A DNA stretch of 64,000 nt from an uncultured Tateyamaria sp. (GTDB taxonomy: Bacteria; Pseudomonadota; Alphaproteobacteria; Rhodobacterales; Rhodobacteraceae), in the NCBI RefSeq assembly GCF_947503385.1, contig NZ_CANNDO010000002.1, positions 310,001 through 374,000 of the forward strand, read 5' to 3'. A program made the translations under genes and the position numbers. The notes under the pieces were generated by a model. That model did no database searches, had not been told where the DNA came from, and worked only from the letters and a program-made list of their open reading frames with translations. How positions within the stretch are numbered: the first letter of the stretch is position 1; each line of letters opens with the position of its first letter. Of this stretch, positions 27,393 to 35,308 are shown in pieces.

Positions 27393-27439
27393 CCACTAAA
27401 TGTTGTGGTGTGCTGCTTGGCTTGCACAAGGTGACGTAT
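27393..27439 (-). promoter_or_regulatory. paired NrdR-box candidates upstream of nrdJ
   Basis: CCACTAAATGTTGTGG (27393-27408) matches 12 of 16 positions of the NrdR consensus ACACWATATATWGTGT, including both CAC..GTG ends. A weaker second match, GCACAAGGTGACGTAT (27424-27439), starts exactly 31 bases away, the known three-turn spacing of NrdR box pairs. NrdR represses ribonucleotide reductase genes. Confidence 0.55.
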
Positions 27440-27643
27440 CCAGCCCCCTGCCGTCAACGAGAAATTTAAACTTTTTTTGACGATATTTTCTTGACGGAGT
27501 GAGCCGGTTTTGCGTTGCCACTTCACGTCTGATTCACCGTGCGCAACCGTTTTGTGCAAAGACCTATTCCGTCCTTTCACCGGCGCGGAAAATTCCGTTT
27601 TACGCGGCAGGCTTAACCCCGCCTGTGGACGCTTTGGGTGAAG

Positions 27644-27652
27644 TTATCCACA
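27644..27652 (+). promoter_or_regulatory. DnaA-box consensus TTATCCACA
   Basis: Second exact TTATCCACA in the window, about 440 bases upstream of nrdJ and 84 bases upstream of the lipoprotein gene. DnaA is known to control ribonucleotide reductase promoters in other bacteria; here only the site is seen. Confidence 0.35.
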
Positions 27653-27735
27653 AGCGGCACCCGTTACACGAGAAAGGTTTTGCCGCGCTGCGGAAAATGT
27701 GATGGTCTCCAGATACCCAACCCGAAAGGCACGAG

Positions 27736-28197
27736 ATGCGACCAATTCTGCCCCTTTTGCTGGTCGCAGTGACGGCCTGCGCACCACAATATGTAGAGAC
27801 GGTCGTGACAGATGACCAAGACCTGCCCGTGCGCCGTGCTGTTTTTGCCGAAGAGCCGCAGCCGCTGGACGCGGCATTCCGGTCTTCGTGCGACTCACCC
27901 GGGGATGAGCTTCGGCAAATCTCGCGTGCGGTTGTGCAGTGCCGCATCCCACCGCCCCCGGATGTGGCCGCGTTTCTGGTGCTGCAATATGACGGCGCCC
28001 TCGTGGCACCCACTTTGGTGGTGCAAAAGGAAACGGCCCGCGACGCGGCAGACGCCTTTGTGGTCGAACTGAGCTATTTTGCCGAAGTGATCCAGAAATC
28101 GGGCAACCCGCGCCGCATCTACTTCAAACAGCGGTCGCTGGACGGTCTGATGGACGAATTGCTCGCCGCGACCGGGGGCACTGTTGCCAATCGTTGA
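27736..28197 (+). CDS. hypothetical lipoprotein
   Basis: A 153-residue protein with a type II signal peptide: MRPILPLLLVAVTAC, lipobox VTAC with the lipidated Cys at 15. The mature part has two further Cys (SSCDSPGDELRQISRAVVQC) that could form a disulfide, then an alpha/beta stretch (FLVLQYDGALVAPTLVVQKE...AADAFVVELSYFAEVI). I do not recognise the family. It is convergent with the tRNA-Pro gene, whose 3' end is 4 bases away, and divergent from nrdJ. Confidence 0.72.
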   Translation: MRPILPLLLVAVTACAPQYVETVVTDDQDLPVRRAVFAEEPQPLDAAFRSSCDSPGDELRQISRAVVQCRIPPPPDVAAFLVLQYDGALVAPTLVVQKETARDAADAFVVELSYFAEVIQKSGNPRRIYFKQRSLDGLMDELLAATGGTVANR

Positions 28198-28200
28198 AAC

Positions 28201-28277
28201 TGGTCGGAGCGAGAGGATTCGAACCTCCGACCCCCTGTACCCAAAACAGGTGCGCTACCAGGCTGCGCCACGCTCCG
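28201..28277 (-). tRNA. tRNA-Pro (anticodon TGG)
   Basis: On the minus strand: acceptor CGGAGCG pairs with CGCTCCG, followed by discriminator A and an encoded CCA. The D-arm is GCGCAGCCTGGTAGCGC. The anticodon stem is CCTGT/ACAGG with loop TTTGGGT, giving anticodon TGG (reads CCA and other CCN proline codons). The T-arm is GGAGGTTCGAATCCTC. It is 77 nt including CCA, and all arms pair. Confidence 0.96.
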
Positions 28278-28320
28278 ACCGTGCGCCTCTCATAGACATG
28301 CTTTTCAGGATTGAAAAGGC

Positions 28321-28782
28321 CTAGCAGGGCCATGCGGCGCGGGCTTGTCGAAAACTGGGGTGGCGCAACTGGTCGCCCACCTCCAGACCCAGCTGTCGCG
28401 CCAGCCCGCCATTGATCTCAAGAACGTGGGTAAGGCCCTGCCCGCCCTCGATCGGAGTTTCGTCCAGCGGCTGTGCCCGATGGTGGATGTTCCGCACGAC
28501 GCCGGTTGCATCCACGAACAGCATGTCGAGTTCAATCAGCGTATTGCGCATCCAGAACGACAGACGCTGCGGTGCGGGGTAGATGAACAGCATCCCCGCC
28601 GACATCGGCATCGACGGGCGATGCATCAGACCCATGGCGCGTTCCTGCGGATCGTCGGCCAGTTCGACCGCAAATCGGGCTTCGCCAAATGCGCCGCGAA
28701 TCCAAACCGTGTCTTCGACACAGGCCGCCGCAGATGCGACGGCGCTCACCATCCAGATGATAAGGGCCAGTGCTGCGCGCAC
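28321..28782 (-). CDS. DUF192 family exported protein
   Basis: A 153-residue protein with an N-terminal signal peptide (1-18, ASA-A) and a DUF192 domain. Typical motifs are FAVELADDPQERAMGLMHRPSMPMSAGMLFIYPAPQ, SFWMRNTLIELDMLFVD and the final GLARQLGLEVGDQL. DUF192 is a small beta fold found across bacteria and archaea without an established function. The start is GTG at 28782, with GAGGAG upstream overlapping the end of the cold-shock gene, whose stop is only 5 bases away. The two are therefore co-translated. Confidence 0.85.
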   Translation of the reverse strand: MRAALALIIWMVSAVASAAACVEDTVWIRGAFGEARFAVELADDPQERAMGLMHRPSMPMSAGMLFIYPAPQRLSFWMRNTLIELDMLFVDATGVVRNIHHRAQPLDETPIEGGQGLTHVLEINGGLARQLGLEVGDQLRHPSFRQARAAWPC

Positions 28783-28787
28783 GCGGT

Positions 28788-29327
28788 CTACTCCTCGTCG
28801 TCGCGCGGAAGTGCCGCCTCCCAGGCCAAAACCTCGGATGCCATGCGGCCGCGCTTGCCATCAATCACCCGCATCGCCAGCGCTTCGCCGGGTTGCAGGT
28901 CCGACAGACCCGACCGGCGCAGCACTTCGACATGCAGAAACACATCTTCGGCGCGGCCGAACACATTGGCAAAGCCGAACCCCTTGCCCTTATCGAACCA
29001 TTTGACGCGACCGGGCTCAAGCGGTGATTGCGCGACGGTGTCAGGGTCCAGTTCGGCAATATCGGAAAGCGTAGATACCGTATCCTGCAACGGCGGGACG
29101 ATCTGTAGGACTTCGACAGCCTGCACGCCGCGTTCGGTCGATTGGACGCGGATATTTACCCGCGCGCCATCCGCAACAGATGATTGACCAAAATTCCGCA
29201 AGACGTTCACGTGCAAAAGGATATCGGGGCCACCAGTATCGGCCACGACGAATCCAAAACCTTTAACGGGGTCGAACCATTTGACGGACCCAGCTACGAG
29301 GTCCGCTTCTTCATTTTCATTTTGCAC
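28788..29327 (-). CDS. protein with two cold-shock domains
   Basis: A 179-residue protein with two CSDs: residues about 10-75 (GSVKWFDPVKGFGFVVAD, DILLHVNVLRNFG) and about 104-168 (GRVKWFDKGKGFGFANV, DVFLHVEVLRRSG). Each keeps RNP1 (KGFGF) and RNP2 (the FLHV type), which bind single-stranded RNA or DNA. It ends in an acidic tail (PRDDEE). The start appears to be GTG at 29327 with a weak site (GAAAG). An ATG at 29320 is out of frame. Double-CSD proteins are common in this group and act as RNA chaperones. A 17-bp inverted repeat lies about 100 bases upstream. Confidence 0.88.
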   Translation of the reverse strand: MQNENEEADLVAGSVKWFDPVKGFGFVVADTGGPDILLHVNVLRNFGQSSVADGARVNIRVQSTERGVQAVEVLQIVPPLQDTVSTLSDIAELDPDTVAQSPLEPGRVKWFDKGKGFGFANVFGRAEDVFLHVEVLRRSGLSDLQPGEALAMRVIDGKRGRMASEVLAWEAALPRDDEE

Positions 29328-29428
29328 GACGTGACTTTCGTTGAGTTGTGTTTTGTCGCACCCAAGACTTGCGCTATTTTGCGGACCCTTTTCAAGCAGT
29401 AAAAATCGTTAAAAATCAACATAATGCA

Positions 29429-29445
29429 TTTCACGTGACGTGAAA
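29429..29445. promoter_or_regulatory. inverted repeat TTTCACG-TGA-CGTGAAA
   Basis: A perfect 7-bp inverted repeat with a 3-base spacer. It lies 2 bases beyond the pdxH stop and about 100 bases upstream of the cold-shock gene. It could be an operator of that gene or, less likely, a short hairpin ending pdxH transcription (no U-tract). Confidence 0.35.
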
Positions 29446-29446
29446 T

Positions 29447-30052
29447 TCAGGGGTTGAGCCGTGTCACTTGCCACGCATCAGCGGTGTTTTTCCGCTCCCA
29501 GCGGAACCGATCATGCAGGCGGAACGCACCGTCGGCCCACAGCTCGATTTCAAGCGGCGCGATCCGGTATCCACCCCAGAATGGTGGGCGGTCAGGGTCG
29601 GTGCCGTGGCGGGCAGTGACCCGTGCCACCTCTGCCATCAGGGCCGTGCGGCTGGCCAATGGGCGGCTTTGTTGCGACGCCCACGCGCCCAGACGCGATT
29701 GCAGCGACCGGGACTTGTAATAGGCATCCGCCTGCGGCCCGTCTTCTTTACTGACCAGCCCGCGCACCCTTACCTGACGACGCAGTGATTTCCAGTGCAA
29801 CACAAATGCGGCCTTACCCGCGCTGTCCAATTCCCCGGCCTTGGCGCTTTCGTAGTTTGTGTAGAACACAAACGCGTCCGGCTCGATCTCCTTGAGCAGG
29901 ACCATGCGCGCATTGGGCAGCCCATCCGCGTCCACCGTCGACAGCGCAATGGCGTTTGCGTCATTGGTTTCGGACGCTTCGGCCTCCTTCATCCAGCGCT
30001 GGATGATCGCAATCGGGTCATCGCCCTCGAAAATGCCGCTGCGCTCTGCCAT
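29447..30052 (-). CDS. pdxH: pyridoxamine/pyridoxine 5'-phosphate oxidase
   Basis: FMN-dependent oxidase making pyridoxal 5'-phosphate, the last step of B6 synthesis and salvage. The 201 residues show the family landmarks: [51 protein letters not shown] (FMN contacts), [12 protein letters not shown], and the C-terminal [17 protein letters not shown]...[10 protein letters not shown]...[15 protein letters not shown] lies before the ATG. It is divergent from fabI (130 bases). PLP-requiring aminotransferases are nearby, but no operon link is seen. Confidence 0.96.
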   Translation of the reverse strand: MAERSGIFEGDDPIAIIQRWMKEAEASETNDANAIALSTVDADGLPNARMVLLKEIEPDAFVFYTNYESAKAGELDSAGKAAFVLHWKSLRRQVRVRGLVSKEDGPQADAYYKSRSLQSRLGAWASQQSRPLASRTALMAEVARVTARHGTDPDRPPFWGGYRIAPLEIELWADGAFRLHDRFRWERKNTADAWQVTRLNP

Positions 30053-30182
30053 CGCTTGTCCTTTGTACTCTACCCTGATCAGCTAGTGTAGCCGTCCGCG
30101 CAGTTCAACGCGTTGGCGTCTCTTGATGCAATGCGACGCTTGGCCTAAAGCTGAGCGCCATAATGCTTTTGGGGGCAGTACA

Positions 30183-30989
30183 ATGACGACAGGTTTAATG
30201 GCCGGCAAAAGAGGCCTGATCATGGGGCTCGCCAATGACAAGTCGATCGCGTGGGGGATTGCGCGCGCTTTGCATGGTGCCGGGGCGGAGCTGGCCTTTT
30301 CCTATCAGGGCGAAGCACTGAAAAAGCGGGTCGACCCGCTGGCGGGACAATTGGGCAGCGATATCGTACTGCCCTGCGACGTAAGCGATGGCGCATCTAT
30401 CGACGCACTCTTTGCCGATCTGAAAGAGCGTTGGGGCAGTCTTGATTTCATCGTCCATGCCATCGGCTTTTCCGACAAGAACGAATTGCGCGGGCGCTAC
30501 GTCGACACCAGCCGCGACAATTTCACCATGACCATGGACATCTCGGTCTATTCTTTCACCGCTGTCATGCAGCGTGCGGAAAAGTTGATGAAGGACGGCG
30601 GCAGCGCCGTCACGCTCACCTATTACGGGGCCGAACAGGTGATGCCACATTACAATGTGATGGGTGTGGCCAAGGCCGCCCTGGAGGCGTCGGTAAAATA
30701 CCTCGCAGAGGATCTGGGCAAAGACAACATCCGCGTCAACGCCATCAGTGCGGGACCCATCAAGACGCTGGCCGCCTCCGGCATCGGCGATTTCCGGTAC
30801 ATTATGAAGTGGAACGAATACAACTCGCCCCTGCGCCGCAACGTGACCATCGACGACGTGGGCAAATCGGCCCTGTTCCTGCTCAGCGATCTTGGTTCGG
30901 GGACAACGGGCGAAAACCTGCACGTGGACGCGGGCTATCACGTGGTGGGAATGAAGGCGGTCGACGCCCCCGATATCGAAAAGGGCTAA
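30183..30989 (+). CDS. fabI: enoyl-[acyl-carrier-protein] reductase (NADH)
   Basis: Last reductive step of each fatty-acid elongation cycle, and the target of triclosan-class inhibitors. It is a 268-residue short-chain dehydrogenase-like protein. The cofactor region is GLANDKSIAWGIARAL, and the FabI-type active site is Y157-x6-K164 in MPHYNVMGVAKAAL with the upstream Tyr pair at 147-148. SAGPIKTLAASGI and the C-terminal GENLHVDAGYHVVGM also fit. The ATG at 30183 is chosen over one at 30123 from family length. Three bases separate its stop from the LysE-family gene. Confidence 0.95.
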   Translation: MTTGLMAGKRGLIMGLANDKSIAWGIARALHGAGAELAFSYQGEALKKRVDPLAGQLGSDIVLPCDVSDGASIDALFADLKERWGSLDFIVHAIGFSDKNELRGRYVDTSRDNFTMTMDISVYSFTAVMQRAEKLMKDGGSAVTLTYYGAEQVMPHYNVMGVAKAALEASVKYLAEDLGKDNIRVNAISAGPIKTLAASGIGDFRYIMKWNEYNSPLRRNVTIDDVGKSALFLLSDLGSGTTGENLHVDAGYHVVGMKAVDAPDIEKG

Positions 30990-30992
30990 GCG

Positions 30993-31601
30993 ATGAGCCT
31001 CACACTGGCAGAGCTGTTGGCGTTCAACACTGTTTTGCTGGCGGCGCTCGTGTCGCCCGGGGCCGCGATGCTCTTTATCACCAAGGCCACGGTAACCGGC
31101 GGCCGCGGTGCGGGCATCGCGACGGGGTTCGGTCTTGGCACGGCGGCAGCGCTTTGGACGCTTGCGGCACTGCTGGGGCTCGAAGCGGTCTTTACCCTCT
31201 TTCCCTGGACCTATACCGCGCTGAAGATCGGCGGCGCGCTCTACCTGATCTGGATCGCGGTGCAGACATGGCGGCACGCGCGCGCGCCGTTGGGCGATGC
31301 CCCCGCGCCTCGGGGCCGGGCAGTGCTGTCGGGGATGCTGCTGAATTTCGGCAATCCCAAGTCGATGCTTTTTGCCGCTGCTGTGATCGTCGTGGTCTTT
31401 CCACAAGGGCTCGCGGCGGCAGATATCGCGGTTATTGTCGCCAATCACTGGGCGCTAGAGTTGATCTTTTATACGGGCCTCGCGCTGGCACTCAGCACGC
31501 CGGGTTTACGTCGCGGCTATATCAACCTCAAACCCGTTCTTGACCGCATTGCCGCGACGCTTCTGGGCGCGCTTGGCCTGCGCCTGATTCTGGAGAAATA
31601 G
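30993..31601 (+). CDS. LysE/RhtB-family translocator
   Basis: A 202-residue membrane protein with about six hydrophobic segments, of the amino-acid exporter (LysE/RhtB) superfamily. The N-terminal signature region LVSPGAAMLFITKATVTGGRGAGIATGFGLGTAAALW and the middle GGALYLIWIAVQTWR plus LLNFGNPKSMLFAAAV are diagnostic. The substrate is probably an amino acid or derivative; this cannot be refined. It lies between fabI and gpt with 3-base gaps on each side, so the three form an operon. Confidence 0.88.
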   Translation: MSLTLAELLAFNTVLLAALVSPGAAMLFITKATVTGGRGAGIATGFGLGTAAALWTLAALLGLEAVFTLFPWTYTALKIGGALYLIWIAVQTWRHARAPLGDAPAPRGRAVLSGMLLNFGNPKSMLFAAAVIVVVFPQGLAAADIAVIVANHWALELIFYTGLALALSTPGLRRGYINLKPVLDRIAATLLGALGLRLILEK

Positions 31602-31604
31602 ACC

Positions 31605-32123
31605 ATGGCAGACCGCCTCCCCCACGAAAAAGGGTTCCACGTCAGTTGGGACCAGATGCACCGCGACAGCCGCGCATTGGCGTGGCGGCTCGACGGGCAA
31701 GGTCCCGACGATGGCGCGTGGCGCGCCGTTGTGGCGATCACCCGGGGCGGCATGGCGCCCGCCATGATCGTGGCGCGCGAGCTGGACATTCGCACCGTGG
31801 ATACGATCAGCGTCAAATCCTACCACTCGGGCGGCGGCAAGGCCGACCAGCGGCGCGAGGCCGAAGTGCTCAAATCCCCCGACGCAGAAATGATGGGCGA
31901 CGGCACCGGGATTCTGATCGTCGACGACCTCGTGGACAGCGGCAAGACGTTGGAACTGGTGCGCAGCCTATACCCAAACGCCCATTTCGCCACCGTCTAC
32001 GCCAAACCCTCGGGCGAGCCGCAGGTGGACACGTTCATCACGGGCGTCAGTCAGGACACGTGGATCTTTTTCCCATGGGACATGGCCCTGCAATACGTCG
32101 AACCCTATCGCGGCACGGACTGA
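31605..32123 (+). CDS. gpt: xanthine (guanine) phosphoribosyltransferase
   Basis: Purine salvage enzyme that joins xanthine or guanine to PRPP. The 172 residues carry the type I PRTase PRPP loop [13 protein letters not shown] (103-115), a flexible-loop stretch [22 protein letters not shown], and the Gpt-type C-terminus [18 protein letters not shown]. In that segment the Trp-Ile pair stacks on the purine, which favours Gpt over adenine or uracil PRTases. It is third in the fabI-LysE-gpt operon. A dispersed intergenic element follows it. Confidence 0.92.
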   Translation: MADRLPHEKGFHVSWDQMHRDSRALAWRLDGQGPDDGAWRAVVAITRGGMAPAMIVARELDIRTVDTISVKSYHSGGGKADQRREAEVLKSPDAEMMGDGTGILIVDDLVDSGKTLELVRSLYPNAHFATVYAKPSGEPQVDTFITGVSQDTWIFFPWDMALQYVEPYRGTD

Positions 32124-32147
32124 CCTTCGAAACCTTGGCGCCACACG

Positions 32148-32194
32148 TCCCCGTCTCTGTCCCCCAAAAATCCCCGCCGGAGGCTCCCTCCGCC
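32148..32194 (+). repeat. dispersed intergenic element, copy C
   Basis: CCCCGTCTCTGTCC, CCCAAAAATCCCC, GCCGGAGGCTCCCTCC. The first half is nearly identical to the copies at 22058 and (reverse strand) 36856. It lies between gpt and the aminotransferase. Confidence 0.65.
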
Positions 32195-32212
32195 AGCAAA
32201 GAGCACGACGAG

Positions 32213-33388
32213 ATGCCTGCAACCCGCACCTCCGCCACCTTCCCGCCTCCCGTGATGGAGGCGCGCCGCTGGATCGAGGGCGTCACCTTTCCCGATGACC
32301 GCCCGCTCATCAATGTCAGTCAGGCCGCGCCGGTCGATCCGCCCCCACCTGCATTGCGACAGGCCATGGCCGATGCGGCGCTGACGCGCGACGATCTGCA
32401 CCTTTATGGCCCTGTCCTCGGTATGCCAGCCCTGCGCGCGGCCCTCAGCCAGCAAATCAACCGGCACTATGGCGCGACGACCACAGCCGACAACGTCGCC
32501 ATTACTTCGGGCTGCAATCAGGCCTTTGCCGCGGCCATCGCCAGCCTGTGTGACGAGGGCGACGAGGTGATCCTGCCGACACCATGGTATTTCAATCACA
32601 AAATGTGGCTGGACATGGCAGGTGTCACAGCCGTCCCCTGCCCCGCTGGCCCGGACATGGTGCCCGACCCGGCCACTGCCGCAGCGTTGATCACGCCGCG
32701 CACCCGCGCCATCACCTTGGTCACGCCCAACAACCCTGCGGGCGTCGAATACCCGGCGGGCGTCGTATCAGCCTTTTTTGATCTGGCGCGGGCGCACGGT
32801 CTGGCGCTGATCGTTGATGAAACCTACCGCGATTTCGACAGCCGGTCCGGTCCGCCCCACGACCTGTTCCAGCGCGATGATTGGGACGACACTTTCATTC
32901 ACCTCTATTCATTCTCCAAGGCCTACCGTCTGACCGGCCACCGCGTCGGCGCCTTGGTCACGTCCGCCGCCCGACTGGCCGAAGTGGAAAAGTTTCTCGA
33001 TACGGTCGCCATCTGCCCCGGCCAAATCGGACAATACGCAGCGCTCTGGGGCCTCGACAATCTGGGTCAGTGGGTCGCGGGGGAGCGGGACGAAATCCTC
33101 GCCCGGCGGCGCGCCATCGCGGACGGGTTTCGCGTGCTGGCGGATCAGGGCTGGGCGCTGATGGGGCTGGGTGCATACTTTGCCTATATGCGGCATCCTT
33201 TCGCGGCCAGCGCAGCCGAGATTGCGCCGCAACTGGTGCAACAGGCGGGCCTGTTGTGCCTGCCCGGCACCATGTTCTGGCCCGACGGTTCCCCCGAAGG
33301 CGCACAGCAATTGCGCATCGCCTTTGCCAATCTGGACGCAGACGGGATCGACGAGATGTACAAAAGACTGTCAGCGGTGCGGTTCTGA
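32213..33388 (+). CDS. class I/II pyridoxal-phosphate aminotransferase
   Basis: A fold-type I aminotransferase of 391 residues from the ATG at 32213. The open frame extends through the dispersed element into gpt and is not a realistic start. Motifs: SGCNQAF (phosphate-side), the NNPAG loop at 173-177, D202 and Y205 (VDETYRDF), the Schiff-base lysine K236 in YSFSKAYRLTGHRVG, and a C-terminal Arg (LRIAFAN). It differs clearly from the aminotransferase at 17565, so the two are not recent duplicates. The substrate is unassigned. A weak AAAGAG site precedes it. Confidence 0.88.
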   Translation: MPATRTSATFPPPVMEARRWIEGVTFPDDRPLINVSQAAPVDPPPPALRQAMADAALTRDDLHLYGPVLGMPALRAALSQQINRHYGATTTADNVAITSGCNQAFAAAIASLCDEGDEVILPTPWYFNHKMWLDMAGVTAVPCPAGPDMVPDPATAAALITPRTRAITLVTPNNPAGVEYPAGVVSAFFDLARAHGLALIVDETYRDFDSRSGPPHDLFQRDDWDDTFIHLYSFSKAYRLTGHRVGALVTSAARLAEVEKFLDTVAICPGQIGQYAALWGLDNLGQWVAGERDEILARRRAIADGFRVLADQGWALMGLGAYFAYMRHPFAASAAEIAPQLVQQAGLLCLPGTMFWPDGSPEGAQQLRIAFANLDADGIDEMYKRLSAVRF

Positions 33389-33460
33389 CACCACCTGCTC
33401 TTGCCCAGCCCCCGTCCCGCCGATAGACACCTTTGAAATCAAACGATCACGAGGCGGATC

Positions 33461-35305
33461 ATGGCCAAAGGCTCGAACAAACTGTCGCAAACCGCTGTGT
33501 GGATTCTGCTGGGCCTTTTGATCATCGCCCTCGGCGGGTTCGGGGCCACCAACCTCAGCGGCAACATCCGCACCATCGGTCAGGTGGGTGACAAACATAT
33601 CGACGTCCAGACCTATGCCCGTACCCTGCAACAGGAAATTCAGGCGGTCAGCGCCGAAACCGGCGAGCCGCTGACATTTGCCCGCGCGCAGTCCATCGGC
33701 CTTGATCAGGCCGTTCTGGCCCGTCTGGTGCGCGCCCGCGCGCTGGATCACGAGGCCGACGTGATGGGTCTAAGCGTGGGCGACGAAGTGATCCGCGACG
33801 AAATCCTGAACATTCCGTCTTTCCGGGGTCTCGACGGGTCGTTTGACCGCGAAGCCTACGCGTTTGCCCTGCAAAACAACGGCACCAGCGAGGCGCAGTT
33901 TGAGACGCAGCTGCGCGAGGAAGTCGCGCGCACCTTGCTGCAAGGTGCTGTGATGTCCGGCGTGACCATGCCCGACACCTATGCCAAAACCATCGTGTCC
34001 TTCCTTGGTGAGACCCGCGATTTCACATGGGTCCGGCTTGATCTGACCGATCTGGCGGAACCAATCCCGGAGCCGGACGACGCCACGCTGCGCGCCTATT
34101 ACGAAGAAAATATCGACGATTTCCAATTGCCCGAGGCCAAGCGCATCACCTATGCGGTGCTGCTGCCCGAACATGTTCTCGACACCGTGGACATTCCCGA
34201 AGACCAGTTGCGCGCCGAATATGACGCCCGCATCGACCAATACGTGCGCCCCGAGCGGCGGCTGGTCGAGCGGCTGGTTTATCTGGACGAAGCCGAAGCA
34301 GAGCGCGCGGCGGCCCAGCTTGAGGTTGACGGCACGACATTCGAAGCGCTGGTCGAAGCGCGCGGCCTGACGCTGGATGACGTGGATATGGGCGATGTGA
34401 ATCGGTTGGAACTGGATGCGGCGGGCGAAGCTGTGTTCAACGCCAATGTCGGCGATGTGGTTGGCCCCCTCGCCTCTGACCTTGGCCCGGCCCTGTTCCG
34501 CGTCAACGCGGTTCTGCCCGCCCAGACCACCACGTTCGAGGACGCGCGCGATTTCATTCAGGAAGAGCTTGCCAGCGATGCGGCCCGCCGCCAGATCGCG
34601 GTGCTGGCCGAAGAATACGACAACATGCTTGTCGGCGGTGCCACAATCGAAGAGCTGGGCACAGACACCGAGATGCGCGTGGACACGATCGACTGGTGGT
34701 CCAGCAATGGCGAAGGTATCGCGGCCTATAACGGGTTTACCGATGCCGCCCGCGCACTGACCGAAGACGACTTTCCCGAAATCGTGCAACTGGACGATGG
34801 CGGCATCGTGGCACTGCGTCTGGACGAGGTGCTGCCGCGGCGGCCTCTTCCCTTTGATGAGGCCAAGCTGAACGTGCAGGGCAACTATGAGGCCGGGCTG
34901 ACGGAGGCTGCGCTGACACAACAGGCAGAGACGGTCATCCCCGCGCTGGAAGCAGGCGAAAGCTTTGCCGCCCAAGGGCTCGACAGCATCGTCGAGACGG
35001 AACTGGACCGCGGCGCCTTTGTCCAAGGCACCCCGCCCGCCTTCATGTCCGAAGTGTTCGATATGGAACCCGGCGAGGTGCGCACATTGTCCGCCTTTGG
35101 AGCGCTGATCATCGTCCGGCTGGACGCCATCAACCCAATCGAGAACAACGAAGAAGCACAGGTCGAAGTGGCCCGGCTGAACGAGGAGATCGGGCAGATC
35201 GTGGCTGGCGAAATCTTTAATATCTTCGGCGAAGATGTCGTTCTGCGCGCAGGCCCGCAGATCAATCAACAGGCGCTGGACGCCGTGCATGTGAACTTCC
35301 CCTAA
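33461..35305 (+). CDS. ppiD: SurA N-terminal/PpiD-type periplasmic chaperone
   Basis: A membrane-anchored folding factor of the PpiD type. The 614 residues include an N-terminal anchor (residues 10-30, AVWILLGLLIIALGGFGATNL), a SurA_N-like chaperone region (VGDKHIDVQTYARTLQQEI through about 170), and a parvulin-like PPIase region around 245-365 (ADEAEAERAA...LEVDGTTFEALVEARGLT). The second half continues in chaperone-like helices. The parvulin catalytic residues are not clearly preserved, so chaperoning may dominate. It is immediately upstream of trpE (3-base gap), a usual position in this group. Confidence 0.86.
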   Translation: MAKGSNKLSQTAVWILLGLLIIALGGFGATNLSGNIRTIGQVGDKHIDVQTYARTLQQEIQAVSAETGEPLTFARAQSIGLDQAVLARLVRARALDHEADVMGLSVGDEVIRDEILNIPSFRGLDGSFDREAYAFALQNNGTSEAQFETQLREEVARTLLQGAVMSGVTMPDTYAKTIVSFLGETRDFTWVRLDLTDLAEPIPEPDDATLRAYYEENIDDFQLPEAKRITYAVLLPEHVLDTVDIPEDQLRAEYDARIDQYVRPERRLVERLVYLDEAEAERAAAQLEVDGTTFEALVEARGLTLDDVDMGDVNRLELDAAGEAVFNANVGDVVGPLASDLGPALFRVNAVLPAQTTTFEDARDFIQEELASDAARRQIAVLAEEYDNMLVGGATIEELGTDTEMRVDTIDWWSSNGEGIAAYNGFTDAARALTEDDFPEIVQLDDGGIVALRLDEVLPRRPLPFDEAKLNVQGNYEAGLTEAALTQQAETVIPALEAGESFAAQGLDSIVETELDRGAFVQGTPPAFMSEVFDMEPGEVRTLSAFGALIIVRLDAINPIENNEEAQVEVARLNEEIGQIVAGEIFNIFGEDVVLRAGPQINQQALDAVHVNFP

Positions 35306-35308
35306 GCT

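Larger units (their letters stand above)
27202..27735. other. intergenic region, nrdJ to lipoprotein
   Basis: A 534-base divergent region without a supportable gene. It carries two candidate NrdR boxes (27393-27408 and 27424-27439), an AT-rich stretch at 27459-27500 with TTGACG on the minus strand (27452-27457), and a DnaA-box consensus at 27644-27652. No cobalamin-riboswitch-like fold was recognised. Confidence 0.55.

Noticed and set aside
27202..27735. Cobalamin riboswitch in front of nrdJ
   Set aside because: No B12-box-like sequence or matching multi-stem layout was recognised; the NrdR-box pair explains regulation better.
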